Source: Cornus controversa
Lineage: Eukaryota > Streptophyta > Magnoliopsida > Cornales > Cornaceae
Reading direction: 5' to 3'
Length of the DNA: 64,000 nt
Assembly: GCA_026545225.1 (NCBI GenBank)
Contig: CM048845.1
Coordinates: forward strand, 118,857,033 to 118,921,032
Shown one piece after another: positions 13,431 through 25,126 of this stretch (within the stretch, counting starts at the first letter, position 1; each line of letters begins with the position of its first letter). A program made the translations under genes and the position numbers. The notes under the pieces were generated by a model. It was not told the origin of the DNA. It made no database searches and saw only the letters and a program-made list of their open reading frames with translations.

Positions 13431-14589
13431 ACAATCATTATTTCTAATTTATTTTATATGTAAACAAAATTATATATTTATTTAATTTATTATTATTTTA
13501 TATAATTTGATTATTATTATTTTATCATTATTTTATATGATTTGATTATCTAGTAATGTACATAAAACTTCCATTTAGTTTCAAAAACATGCAAAAAACT
13601 TCTTTTATGTTCACTTTGCAACTTTGTAATTTTAAAAATGTGCAAATTAACCATTCTAGACTATAAACACATTTTAAGTTTCAATTTTACCCTTTTACAT
13701 AATTTCTTAATATTTTCAACAATAGCAAATTTATTCTTTTATATACTTTTTTAAAAATATTAATTTAATTATAAATAAAATATTCTTATTTTATTATTAT
13801 TTCGTGGCCGAGCAAAAAAAAACATCTTCATTGTTTTTTTTCTTTGGCAAAATAAAAAAAAAATCTTCATTGTTAAAAAAAACATTTGACATTACTTAAT
13901 TTTTTAATATTTTCAACAATAAAAATTTTATTTTATATATATATATATATTTAAAATATTAATTTAATTATATATAAAATATTATTGTTTTATTATCATT
14001 TCATGGCCAAGCAAAAATATTTTTAAAAAATTTTCATTGTTTTCAAATTATCTCTTTTCTGGCATTGTTTAAAAAAATGTATATTTTAAACAATAATAAT
14101 TGTTCTATGTTACTTGTGTTAATTACCTGTTGAATTATACGAAAACTATATAACCCTAATTATAAATTCATTAAAAAATTAAAAAAAATTGTATCAATAG
14201 AATTCCATTGATATCATCAATGACAACCATTGTCATCACCACCATATTGTATGCATACATTATCTAATAGTAAATTAATTTCAATTAAAACAGAGACTAT
14301 TATTAAATTGGATAAAATGCTCTAACACTTTTTAAGTTTTTGTTTATTGTTCTGAGATAATACTTGTGTCAAAAATTACTCTAACACTTCACCCCTCGAG
14401 ATTTAGTTTAACTAGCCCTAACACTTATTTATGCCAAAACTATTATTCTTTTTTACTTTTTTTTTTTGTTTTCTTTTTCCTTCTCTCCACACCTGTTATT
14501 CCTTTCCCTCTCTCATTTATTGGGGATATATGTTTGAAATGTTATTTTATAAATTCTTAATACTGTTATATTTTATATATTTAAATATT

Positions 14590-17541
14590 ATACAACAACA
14601 TCAAGATTCAGTTCAGGATAATGAATTTTGGTCTCTAATCCCAAACAAGATCAGTACTGAAATGAATGCAAGCCTTCTCAAAACAGGTACTGAAGAGGAA
14701 CTTTTCTCAGCCATTTCTTCTATGAGGCCATACAAAGCTCCTGGCCTTGATGGGCTTACCCCTTTATTTTTCCAATCAAACTGGAGCTCTTTAAAATCCG
14801 ACCTTCTTTTGGGCTTCAATTCCTTCTTATCAGGTGGTCACCTTCTAAAATCACTCAACCACACCAATATTGTTCTCATTCCAAAACTCAGAGGACCAAC
14901 CAAAATTTCTCAATTCCGTCCTATCTCACTGTGCAATGTGGTTTATAAGATTTTCTCCAAGGTGATTGCTAATAGATTAAAATCAATTCTCCCCAGCATC
15001 ATCAGCGAGAACCAATCGGCCTTCGTCCCTGGTCGTCTTCTCCACGACAATGCAATTCTAGCCCATGAACTCTTGCACTCCATGAAAACCAGCAGAAAGA
15101 AATTAAAATACCTTGCCCTCAAGCTGGATATGTCAAAAGCCTTTGATAGAGTAGAGTGGCTTTTTTTGAAAGAAATGTTCAGAAGATTGGGCTTTGCAGA
15201 TCAGTGGACCAACTTGGTAATGGAATGCATTTCCACAGTATCCTACTCGCTGGTGATCAACGGAGAAAGTGGTGATCTTTTTCATCCCCAAAGAGGTCTC
15301 CGTCAAGGCGATCCCCTTTCCCCATATCTTTTCTTGATCTGTACTGAAGGCCTCTCTATCCTTCTCCAAGAAGCAGAGCGACATCAACTCATAAGAGGCA
15401 TGCCCATGGGTAGAAACTGTGATCCAATCAATCATTTATTTTTTGTGGATGATGCGCTCCTGTTATGCGAAGCTTCCTTTCCCCAAGCTACAAACCTAAA
15501 AAACATCCTCTCAAGGTATGGCTCTCTTACTGGCCAAGTTATAAACTTTGACAAATCAAGCCTCTATTTCAGTAAAAATGCTAGCTTGCAGCTTCGAGAC
15601 CAAATCAAGAGAATCCTGCACATCCACAATGTCGATTGGATCAACAAATATCTTGGACTACCATCCATTCTTGGCAGGTCTAAACGCTTCACCTTCAACT
15701 ATATTCTAAACCAAACTTCTTCCAAAATCAAAACTCTTAAGGGAGAGTTCCTCTCCAAAGCCGGCCGGGAAGTTTTGCTGAAATCAGTTATATCTGCCCT
15801 TCCTAACCATTCCATGTTGAGCTTTAAATTGCCAAAAACTACCCTCAATACTCTCAATAGCAACATGCTCAATTTCTGGTGGAGCGGTAAATCAAAATCA
15901 AACAAAATCAAATGGATAAGCTGGTCCAAATTATGTGAGTCTAAGGAAAATGGGGGTCTGGGCTTCAGAAATCTAGAAACATTCAATCTTGCCCTGCTTG
16001 CAAAAACTGCGTGGAAACTTGAGACGGGGGATAACTCTTTGCTCTTTCGAACTCTCAAACAAAGGTATTTTCGAAATTGCAGTTTCATTAGCTCTTCCTG
16101 TTCGATAGGTGCCTCATGGATATGGCGCAGCCTTCACGAAACCAAACAGATCATTAGACAAGGCCTCAAATGGAGAGTTGGTAATGGCAATTCAATTGAT
16201 TGCTGGGTGGACCCTTGGCTTCCAGGCATCTCAAATCTCAAAGTTTCTTCAGCCTATAATGGAGGGGAGATCCACAAAGTCTCCGATCTTATTGACCATT
16301 CCAATCACACATGGAACACTTCGGCTGTTCTTAGTTCCTTCAATTCCAGTGATAGCACTCGAATTTTCCAAATCCCTCTCAGCCATGTCGATAGACCTGA
16401 TTCAAAAATCTGGGCTCTCACACCAAATGGCCACTTCACAGTTAAAAGTGCATATTACGCTGCTCTCTCAATGTTGAATCCTCAGCATATTGATTTTTCT
16501 GACTTGAAATTTATATGGAAATCCATTTGGAGAACTCAAGCGCCAAGAAAGCTTCAATTTTTTCTATGGCAAACTCTCCATGGCCGCCTCTCAGTTAATC
16601 AAATTCTTTATACAATGGGCATCAAGGATAATGCTATTTGCACAACATGTAATTGTGATGATGAATCCATTGATCATCTCCTATGCCTCTGTCCTCTCAC
16701 TCTTCAGGTCTGGAAGCTTAGCCCCCTGCGATTGGATTTCTCGGACTCTCCTCCAATGAACTGGCTTCAAAGATGGACTAACCTCACTTTCATGTGGAAA
16801 AGCCAAAACTGCTTAATTGAAAAGGCTAGCCTTGCTGCATTTATCTGTTGGAACATTTGAAAAAATAGGAATGCCCTTGTCTTCTCTAACAAACAGATCG
16901 ATAACCCTCTTATCATAGCCGATAAAGCTCTTCAAGAATTCAATGAATTCTCTGATCTTCAACAGAAAGAAACCAATTTGGAGTCTCAAATTCATTCTCA
17001 TAGGCTATCTTCACCGCGCTGGACTGCTCCATCAGAAGGATTTGTTAAATTAAATTTTGACGCTTCATTTGATGCCTCCTCACATTGTGCCGGAGGAGGT
17101 CTTGTTCTGAGAAATCATGAAGGTATCCTAATGCGATCAATTGCCTTGATTTTCCATAATGTTTGCTCAGCTACAGTTGCAGAAGCTCTTACTCTTCGTG
17201 CTGCTTTACAATCCTGCCTCCATTGGGGTCTCACAAAAATCTCCATTGAAGGCGATTGTCAAACCGTTATTAACCTTCGAATCACCGAAGAAGCATTATC
17301 CACGATAACTATGGATATTCGTAACTTACTTCAGAGGGGTGATAATCTCTCTCTCCACTGGACCCAAAGATCCAGCAATCGAGTCGCTCACGAAATCAGC
17401 AAGTTTGCTCTAAGAGATTCTTCTTTTGACTCTATTTTAGACTTGGGGCTTTCTCTTCCTCCTCGTGTGAGAGAAGCCTTATTTGATGACGGTTGCTTTG
17501 TCTTTTAATCCATTGTTTTGTCTTGCCAAAAAAAAAAAAAA
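14590..17541 (+). mobile_element. L1-type LINE, 5'-truncated, with RT, zinc-knuckle and RNase H
   Basis: A plant non-LTR retrotransposon lacking ORF1 and the endonuclease. The frame starts inside the pre-RT region (PYKAPGLDGLTPLFFQ at about 14727). The RT core follows: LIPKLRGPTKISQFRPISLC (about 14875), ALKLDMSKAFDRVEW (about 15115), RGLRQGDPLSPYLF (about 15294) and the catalytic FVDD at 15442-15453. A C-terminal zf-RVT zinc-knuckle region (LWQTLHGRLSVNQ ... CTTCNCDDESIDHLLCLCP) lies at about 16565-16700. An RNase H of the RVT_3 type begins at about 17040 (VKLNFDASFDASSHCAGGG) and the frame ends at 17508. One in-frame TGA at 16858, where the family has WNIW, separates RT and RNase H; otherwise the frame is intact for about 960 codons. 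A short 3' UTR ends in a poly-A run at 17528-17541. The clean frame suggests recent insertion. No target duplication was found, and the 5' boundary is approximate. Confidence 0.93.
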
Positions 17542-17839
17542 TATCGTAAAAATTCGATTAACTAAGAGGTCTATTTGAATTTTGAAGCATTTAATCTAAC
17601 ATTACATTACTACTTCCAATTGGTTCATATAAGCCATCTTAAGAATTTCTTAACGGGGCAATAATGGGGTGTAGGCGTTTGCTTAAATAAAATAATAATA
17701 AAATCCTTAGGAATTAATTTCCGAAAAAAAAAACCTTTTAAGTAGTGTTTCAGTGACGACGATTTGTAAGCTGTAAGCTGCTGCAACATTGCACCTTTGA
17801 TTGGATTTTTAAGTTGTAAATTTCACATATAGATATATA

Positions 17840-20800
17840 ATGGCAGCCCCCGGAAAATGCTTTCTCGTCACTGGCTCTCCTGTAAGTTTCAAATATCTTT
17901 TGCATTTATTTATACACATACATGTGTGTGTATATATATATATATATGATCATGTCCATCTATGTTTGAGATGGAACTTAATGTTTGTTCTCTCAGGGTG
18001 TGGGCAAAACAACTCTGATTATTAGAGCATTGGAGTGTCTTAGAATTTCAAACCCTAACTTAAAGGTTCAGGGTTTTTATACTCGTATGCGCTCTCTTCC
18101 TCGCCCTTTTGGTTTTAATTTATTTATAGATATATGTATATTAATGTGTACGTGTAATTATTTTTGGGCACGTTTATCTGATAGTATGATGGATTAGGTG
18201 AGATTAGGGAAGAAAGTGAAAGGGTTGGATTTGAAGTGGTTACAGTAGATGGTCGTAGAGGGCCTCTCGCGTCTACAAAGAATTCAAGGTAATTCTCTCT
18301 CTATATATATGTTTGTGTGTCAGTTTCAAAGATTTCATTCAATAATATTACGGAATGTTTATTCTCTATAAGAATGGGAGAAGACTTTGTCTCTCGTGAG
18401 GTTAGTGCTGTATTTATATATAGAGAGGGTTACATAATGCATATGTTATAGTAAGTTATTACACAGGTTACAAATATCATCATCATCACCCTTGATGGCC
18501 ATAAGCTCTCTGGCTAGAGCATTTTGAGTTAGGTTGTGTTGGATAGCCAAGGAGATTTCGGCATCCTCATTCTCCTCTTCCTCCACTAGTTCACTCCTGC
18601 TACGGAGACGATCAGTGAACTGGAGGTCAGAGGTGGTGGAATTGTGAGTTGTTGGTGGGAGGTTTGGTGACATGGGGGAAAAATTGGGTGTAAGGTCATC
18701 TGGGTTTGCAGTGGTTGAGGGTGGTTGACAAATTGAAAGTGGTGGTTGATGCAATGGTGGAAGGTTTGAAGGTTGAGGTCAAGGGAGCGAGAGGGAGGGG
18801 GAGAGGGTTCATGAATCATGGCTGTTTATTGGATGTTTTCATTTACACAAAACACATTTCAAATATTATAAAAGGCTCTTTTATGAAATTAGTCATTTTC
18901 TTATCTCAATTTTCTGAAATTGTTAACCAAATGAATTTTGTTTAACAAATATCACCATCATCATCCTTGCCTTTATCCCATATAAAATGGAGTTGGCCCC
19001 AAATTACAAATATAAGGACAAGAATATTCTACTGGCAAAGTAAGGAAGCAAAATTGTGAGACATGTGGATTCAGAAACATGTGAATTTATCTTCTTCTTA
19101 CCCCCCTTCAATATGATTGGTTAGGAGCAATCAGATTGTTCCGCAATGTAGTAAAACAAGCTGCTATGGATGCTGTTATTTTTCTGGTGAAATTATTAGT
19201 TTATTGCTTGGTGTTGGCATGAGTTAGAATAAGTTGCTTTGAGAGGTAAAATGAGTACAACTAAATGCGTGTTTAGCTAGAATCCGGTTTTGGTATCACA
19301 TGATATGGCACTTATCAGCTTGGCTTATTCCTCTGGCAGTTTGAAACTCTCTTTTTATTTGCATAAACTATGTTGATTCAGACTTGCCAATTTATATGAC
19401 AACAATAGGTTATTTCATGTCTCTTTCATTAACTTCTGAGTTAACCGAAAACTTGCTAAAGATTTGAAATTCTATTTATTTTATTATAGTTTTTGCTCAT
19501 ATGATGGTTTTAATGGGGTTTTACATTGATGTATATCCAATTCCAAGAATTGAATGCCAATTTAAATTTGTTAAAGTTAATGGCTTTTGAGTTCTGTATT
19601 GGGGAAGGCCTGCAAAGCATACATGTATGCATGCTGCATTGCTGAATGCTAAGGTATCCAATAGTAGATACAGAAACACCAAAACTGAATCTTCATTAGG
19701 GGTTAAGGAAGCAGTAATTTTGTATCCATGCTTTCCATTGGACGGTTATTAGAATAGATATATAACAGCAATGCGAGTTGACTTTGATTTTACTGTATAT
19801 ATAAACATGATAGATTTTGGCTTGAATTTTGATTTGGATAATAGCTTGAGTGATTATTTCTTGTTGTGTCCAGATCCAATCTTTTTTTTTTCCATACATT
19901 TTTTATTAACGAGCCTGGTGAAACTGTCTAAGTAAAGCATAGCAACAAGCCAACAATGACATTGTGGAATCTACTTCCTACTTAGTACTAGGAAATATTT
20001 CATTCGATAAGTTGCGCTACCATTGATCCAGTTTTTAATTGTACTAAATGAACTCTTCTATTCCCCTAAATGTACTTGTATCAACTTGGCATGTGTATGG
20101 ATATGGGGTACATGTCCTATACAGGAATCGAAATCAAACACCCTGAACTCTACATGAAATGATGTAAGAAGAAAAAATGTCATATATGATAGTAAAGAAG
20201 GGTTTCTTGATTTTGAGATGGATAGAAATCCCTTTTTTTCACCTTATCCCACCTAATTTAAATTCTAATTGGATATACCCTTCCAAGAACAATAGTATCA
20301 TATATTCACTATTAATATAATATATAATGTATTTTATTATGGTAAAACCGTAAAATACAATGACCTCCATTGATATTTGTCTTAATCACACTCGGAGAAA
20401 TTTTTTGCAAAAAAGTTGCACTGACCTTCCCTCCAACAATTTGGGGCTTATGGACGTAAAAAATTACAATGATTTTACTCTTATACCCCTGTTATTTTAA
20501 CAATAAAAGGACAAAATATCTACTTTTGTAAAATGATCAATTTGCCCACCCCTTTTCTTTCTCTCTCCTCTTCCCTCTGCCAATTCCTTTTTCTCCCTGG
20601 TCTTTCTCCTCTGTTGTCCTCCAGCCATCGGAGGTACACCGGTCATTGCGGGTGCAATATAGCATCCTCCACTGCAATCACATGAAGCAATCAACAGGTG
20701 TTTCTCTTCTCTCTCATCACCATTGATCAAAAAACCCAAACCAACCTCAATTCAAAATCAAAATCTCATGTTCTGTTTTAGAACAACCCCAGTCGTTGCC

Positions 20801-21351
20801 GTCGTACAGAGAATTTAAAACGCTTAATTCCCCCTCTCCTCTCCACCGTACAGAGACTCGAAGAAATCGACGATGTTGTCGAGATGCCGCCAGGTACAGA
20901 GTATTTGAAGATTATGGTGTCGAATCCTCGACTCAATGCTCTTCCCAGTTTCGAACAACGACAGTGTACAGAGAGAGAGAGGGGGAAGGAGAGATTATAA
21001 AGAGATTGGTATGGCGTGTTGTGTTAGATTGGTATAGTATATTGAATTTGAATGATCAAATTGTATAGAAGTGTAAACATATGTTTAAGCAAATCCAGTG
21101 ACTGTTCCATTTCTAGATTCCTCTAAATGTAAAGATATGTAGTCCATTTGTCTCCTATACTGTTTTGGGTTTCTTTTATTTTGCTTCAAAATCTTATGGG
21201 TTAAGATTCACTGTTAGATGTAACATACTGTTTTGGGTTTCTTTTATTTTGCTTCATAATCTTATGGGTTAAGATTCACTGTTAGATCTTATTGTGTTTG
21301 TTGTTGTTTTGGTTGTTCAGAGAGAGAGAGAAGCTATATGTACAGAGAGAG

Positions 21352-21422
<71 letters not shown>

Positions 21423-24400
21423 TTGATTATGTTACTTTCATGCTCTTCATACTGATTTCTAGAGTGAGAGTGTACAAAAAGAGAGAGACTGGATTCAAAT
21501 TATCAAACACAAAGCGATTAAACCCTAGGTTCTCAACACCTTATATACTACGTGTGTGTGTGTATATATATATATATGTTTATGTATATATGTATTTACA
21601 GAGAGGAATATGTCAGAGGTGATGAATTCTGGCCAATACAAATCCTTCGAACCCAAATGTTTTTCCTCTATACCAGTAGTGGAATTCATTTTGAAAACAA
21701 CATAAGGTTAGTGGGCGGATGTGGGAAGGGGCAGCTATGATGGTTTAAGACAGAGGAAAGATGTGTGAAGAGAGGGAAGAAGATAAGAATATATTCGCTC
21801 ATGAAAATGAGGCCTTTATGTAATTCGATGACACTCTAAGGGTTTTAGCATCTTTTCGTTTTAGTTGATGGGCATTTTGGTCACTACAACCAATTATTTT
21901 GACGGCACTGACGGAATTTTGGACGAAGGGTATCTTTGTAATCATGCGCTAAACCTCAGGGGAACACGGTGCAACTTTTTGCACAAGTTTCATCCGTGTG
22001 TAATTAGTGCAAACCTCAGGGGAGGTTATTGTATTTTACCCATTTTATTATGTTGGACGTGTCTATGTACACAACTGCATATGGACACATTCCCAACCAA
22101 ACCCTATATCCTAATACCTGTAATTCAAGAAAGTTCGACCTTAGACAGTCATTCACACCTAATACATATATGAGTTAGGGCTTAAAATGAAGCAGGATTG
22201 GCTTGAAATCCAATCTGATTCAAAGTCCATTTTAACGAGTTGGGATTTTAATTTTGTGTCTGAATTCCACAAAAATGGGTCAGATATGGATCTTTAGTGA
22301 AAGATTTGTCACATATTTGGGTTGGATAAGAAACAGATCAATTGTTAAATGGATCGGGTTTTTAACTAAGATCCGACCCAAATCAAGTAAACTTTACTCA
22401 ATTTGGACCTTGTTTAGATTATAGGACTGGATATGGATCATCTCCATGGGATCGGATCCGGATCTGAATCTAGAATCTGACATTAAAAGGTGGATCCGCA
22501 TCTGGATTCACATGAAATCGCTCCAAAACCGCTTTATTTTGAAACCTCATTGGAGTGCATGTTTTCTAAAACATGTATTGACAGATATAGTTTTATAGGA
22601 ATGAGAGCATGCTTCACCATGAATGGCAAAAATGAAATATTTGTTTGGAACTAGACAAAATGAAATAGTGAATATATTTTGGAAGAAGTATCGATCGTGA
22701 ATGCTCCTATACTCCCAATGCTCACATATCTTTTAAAATTCCCTTTACAAGCGAAGGGGTGCGATGTTCTTTCTGTTACATAATAACATTTCTCTTTTCG
22801 TTCTTAAAGTAATGAATTATGTTATGTCATCCAAATCCTGAACGAAGTTGAAAATTTTACAAATAATTTGGATAACATGCTAGGTAATATTCGAACAGCT
22901 TACTATGGGAGAAATAAATCTTTTTATGAATGGGGGAATTATCCAAATTCTAGGAAAATAAGGGCAAAACAGAAAATTAAGGTATTCCACCCTAGCGCTA
23001 TAAAAGTACACTCAGTTGTCAAGACATGTCCACCTTCACTGATATGCACTAATGAACAAATTGTCTATCTATTTTTTTTTTTTTTTTAATGTGCATGAAT
23101 CAGATTACCCTAGTTAGATTTTCTATATTGTTCATTTGATCTTTTCATCTAAAATTTATGAGAATGTTCAGTTTTACTGGTCACTAGCTGCCATATATTC
23201 TTTCATATTCAATATGAAATGTCTTATATTTTTCACTTCAAGCATCTCCCATAATGATAACATCTTATTTGACATTCAACTAAAGCATCTTTTGGCATGG
23301 CAGCCCAGAGTCTCTTAGATGGCCCACTGTGGGAAGGTACAGAGTAGATGTAGCATCATTTGAGTCATTGGCTTTGTCCGAGTTGCAGGTGGGTCTTTTT
23401 TGTATGTCCTCAGAGTAATTTCTAAGTTCTAACTGAGAAGCTTGTATAATAGACGTGAGGTTTCTGTCCTCACCAAAAGAGTAGAGATGGGAACAAATTA
23501 TTTATGGATACCCTGATCCTATAAACAAAATCATTTTCTCCAACTTCCTAAAGTTTAAGCGTTCTATATGATTTTCAATCATTAACCTCTCGAAGTGACT
23601 TTCCCACATTTTTTTGGTTTTCATTATCTTTCACCAAAACCATTATATCTTCACTCTTTTTTTGCCATTAATATGACTTCTTGCAACTCTATATTTTTCA
23701 AAACTTTCTTTGTTCTAGTTCTTTTTTCTTTTCAAAATTGTAACTCTTTATTTTTCTATCGTTTCTTTCCATCACCAAAATTTTCATCCTCTAAATTCTT
23801 AAAGAATGTATTCTTTTTAATACATTCAGGCATCGTACTCTACATCACATTCATTTCATCCTCAAAATTTTATGTTATTTCTCTACCATCTTATTCTTGA
23901 AATATTCTTCTGTCTTCCATTTTAAATTCTAACACCTAGTTCTTGAGTTCATAATATTCTTCTCTTTCCTGATTGTCCACTAATATATAGTATATACATT
24001 TAAAATCGGCAGCCTATGTTGTGAGGTCAAGCTCTCCTAAAATAACTGTACTTTTGCATGTTGGCCGATCGACTCTTCCAGTCAGATTAAAAAAAAAAAA
24101 AAAGAGGAGAAGAAAGAATATTACTTCTATTTAATTCACTTGTTATCTAATCATGAGATCATATATCACCAGGTATACAGCCTCCCAGCATCATTCCTGT
24201 TGCAAAATCCATGTCCACCATGCATTGTCTCGTACCTTCTATGATTTTTTCTTACATGACCATTAAATTTTTCTTGTTTAAGTATCTTCTCTCTTTCATG
24301 TATTCCTTGAATTAATTTACCTATATATTCTCAAAATTATACTTCAATGTGTTTATCTATTTCTAGATTGGAAGCATGAGTGCTAATTGTATTAACTATT

Positions 24401-25126
24401 TTTCTCCTAGTACAACATTAATTATCAAGATACTACTAATCCTACTGTATGGACTGCCTTGTTTGGGCATATTGCCTTGTCCCAATTTTTTCAGTGGTTT
24501 AATGATAAAATGTTCAAGTTAGCATTTAAGTTTTGCGCTTCCTTTGCAATTTTAGGAGTGGGTAGTTTATGTGTATTCTGTTTTTTAGGTGAAGGAAGAT
24601 ACTGAGCTCTTCATCATCGATGAAGTTGGTAAAATGGAGCTTTTCAGTTCTTCATTCTTCCCTGCAGTATTAAAAATCTTGGAATCTAATGTCCCAGTCT
24701 TGGCTTCTATCCCTATTCCGAGAGCTGGCCGAGATATACCTGGAGGTACATGTTTTTACTGGCAGTTTCTTGATGAAGCATTGTTTTGACGTGTTTCTCA
24801 TTATAGATAACATTATCCTTTTCCATTAATATTTGTTTTTTGGTTTTCATATTGTGTGTGTTTCTGTATCCATACAAGAAACATTTAATTAGAGTTGAAA
24901 TGGTTATTGTGATAAGAGGATTTCTCAAACCTTTTATTAATAGTGTAGCATGCCTCCCAATCTTTCTGTCCCTTTGATGTTGTTGACATGACGGGTGTGA
25001 AATTCCACAGTTGCAAGGCTGAGAAATCATCCAGGGGCAACAATTTTCACACTGAACACTAGTAATAGGGATGCTATTAAAGAACGCATTTACTCCCAGC
25101 TTCTGGATTTACTGCACAAGCATTAG
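17840..25126 (+). CDS. THEP1/NTPCR-type nucleoside-triphosphatase, complete
   Basis: A P-loop NTPase of the THEP1 (human NTPCR) family, which hydrolyses NTPs to NDPs; its role in plants is poorly defined. Exons: 17840-17881, 17997-18084, 18198-18288, 23304-23388, 24589-24745 and 25011-25126, all GT-AG and in phase, 579 nt or 192 residues, the family's usual length. Walker A, GSPGVGKTT, is at residues 12-20 and is split by intron 1 after GSP. Next come EVVTVDGRRGPLAS, WPTVGRYRVDVASFE and the Walker B-like signature LFIIDEVGKMELFS (D113, E114), then PVLASIPIPRAGRDIP. The last exon reads VARLRNHPGATIFTLNTSNRD. Intron 3 is 5 kb and carries a 1.7-kb TIR element. The start is the first ATG in frame with the P-loop. 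A LINE ends 300 bp upstream, so the promoter must be short or partly LINE-derived. Confidence 0.94.
18420..18830 (-). other. Unrecognised antisense open stretch in NTPase intron 3
   Basis: On the minus strand a frame of about 100 residues (18754-18446) is rich in P, T and N and then acidic (ELVEEEENEDAEISLAIQHN). Next to it, at about 18415-18425, is a tatatata-containing TATA-like box. I do not recognise the protein. It may be a worn retroelement piece. GC content is higher than in the surrounding intron. Confidence 0.25.
20085..20330. repeat. Dispersed repeat family copy in NTPase intron 3
   Basis: This block (acatgtcctatacagg, then gatagtaaagaagggtttcttg and ttgagatggatagaaat) parallels 32135-32520 in the WOX13 intron and 49005-49430 in the PIG-H intron, in the same order. 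The adjacent TIR element at 20342 seems to have landed inside it, since related sequence (ttggacgtgtctatg) resumes after 22052. Confidence 0.6.
20342..22041. mobile_element. 1.7-kb MULE-like TIR element with target duplication
   Basis: The left end reads ggtaaaaccgtaaaatacaa then tgacctcc. The right end, reverse-complemented, reads gggtaaaatacaataacctc then ccctgaggtttgc. TIR similarity continues for about 100 bp (cacacgga..., gcaaaaagttgcac). The word ATTTTATTATG flanks both sides (20331-20341 and 22042-22052), an 11-bp match that contains a 9-bp target duplication typical of Mutator-like elements. No transposase is visible, so it is non-autonomous. The interior has exon-like GC-richer sequence at 20780-20990, a 68-bp tandem pair at about 21157-21287 and (TA)n(GA)n at 21355-21419. 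It lies in intron 3 of the NTPase gene. Confidence 0.85.
21355..21419. repeat. (TA)n-(GA)n compound microsatellite
   Basis: About 18 ta units run directly into about 14 ag units inside the TIR element. Confidence 0.9.

Larger units (their letters stand above)
10985..14590. other. Intergenic region between HMGB and LINE
   Basis: The HMGB 3' UTR should occupy the first few hundred bases. No further host gene is seen. Blocks beginning gcgtttgggagcac (about 11941) and ending caaacgggtcct (about 13031) look like worn ends of the 'caaacgg/cgtttgg' TIR elements seen elsewhere in the window, but I could not pair them with confidence. 13440-14590 is very AT-rich and repetitive. Confidence 0.5.

Noticed and set aside
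14431-14590. Hydrophobic N terminus of the long frame leading into the LINE
   Set aside because: It is AT-rich flanking sequence translated by chance (runs of F, L and Y), not a signal peptide or transmembrane domain of the element.
15133-16477. Alternative-frame open stretches within the LINE
   Set aside because: Shadows of the reverse transcriptase frame; no independent motifs.
20796-21068. 90-residue open frame inside the MULE-like element
   Set aside because: No recognisable domain, no transposase signature; kept only as possible captured sequence.
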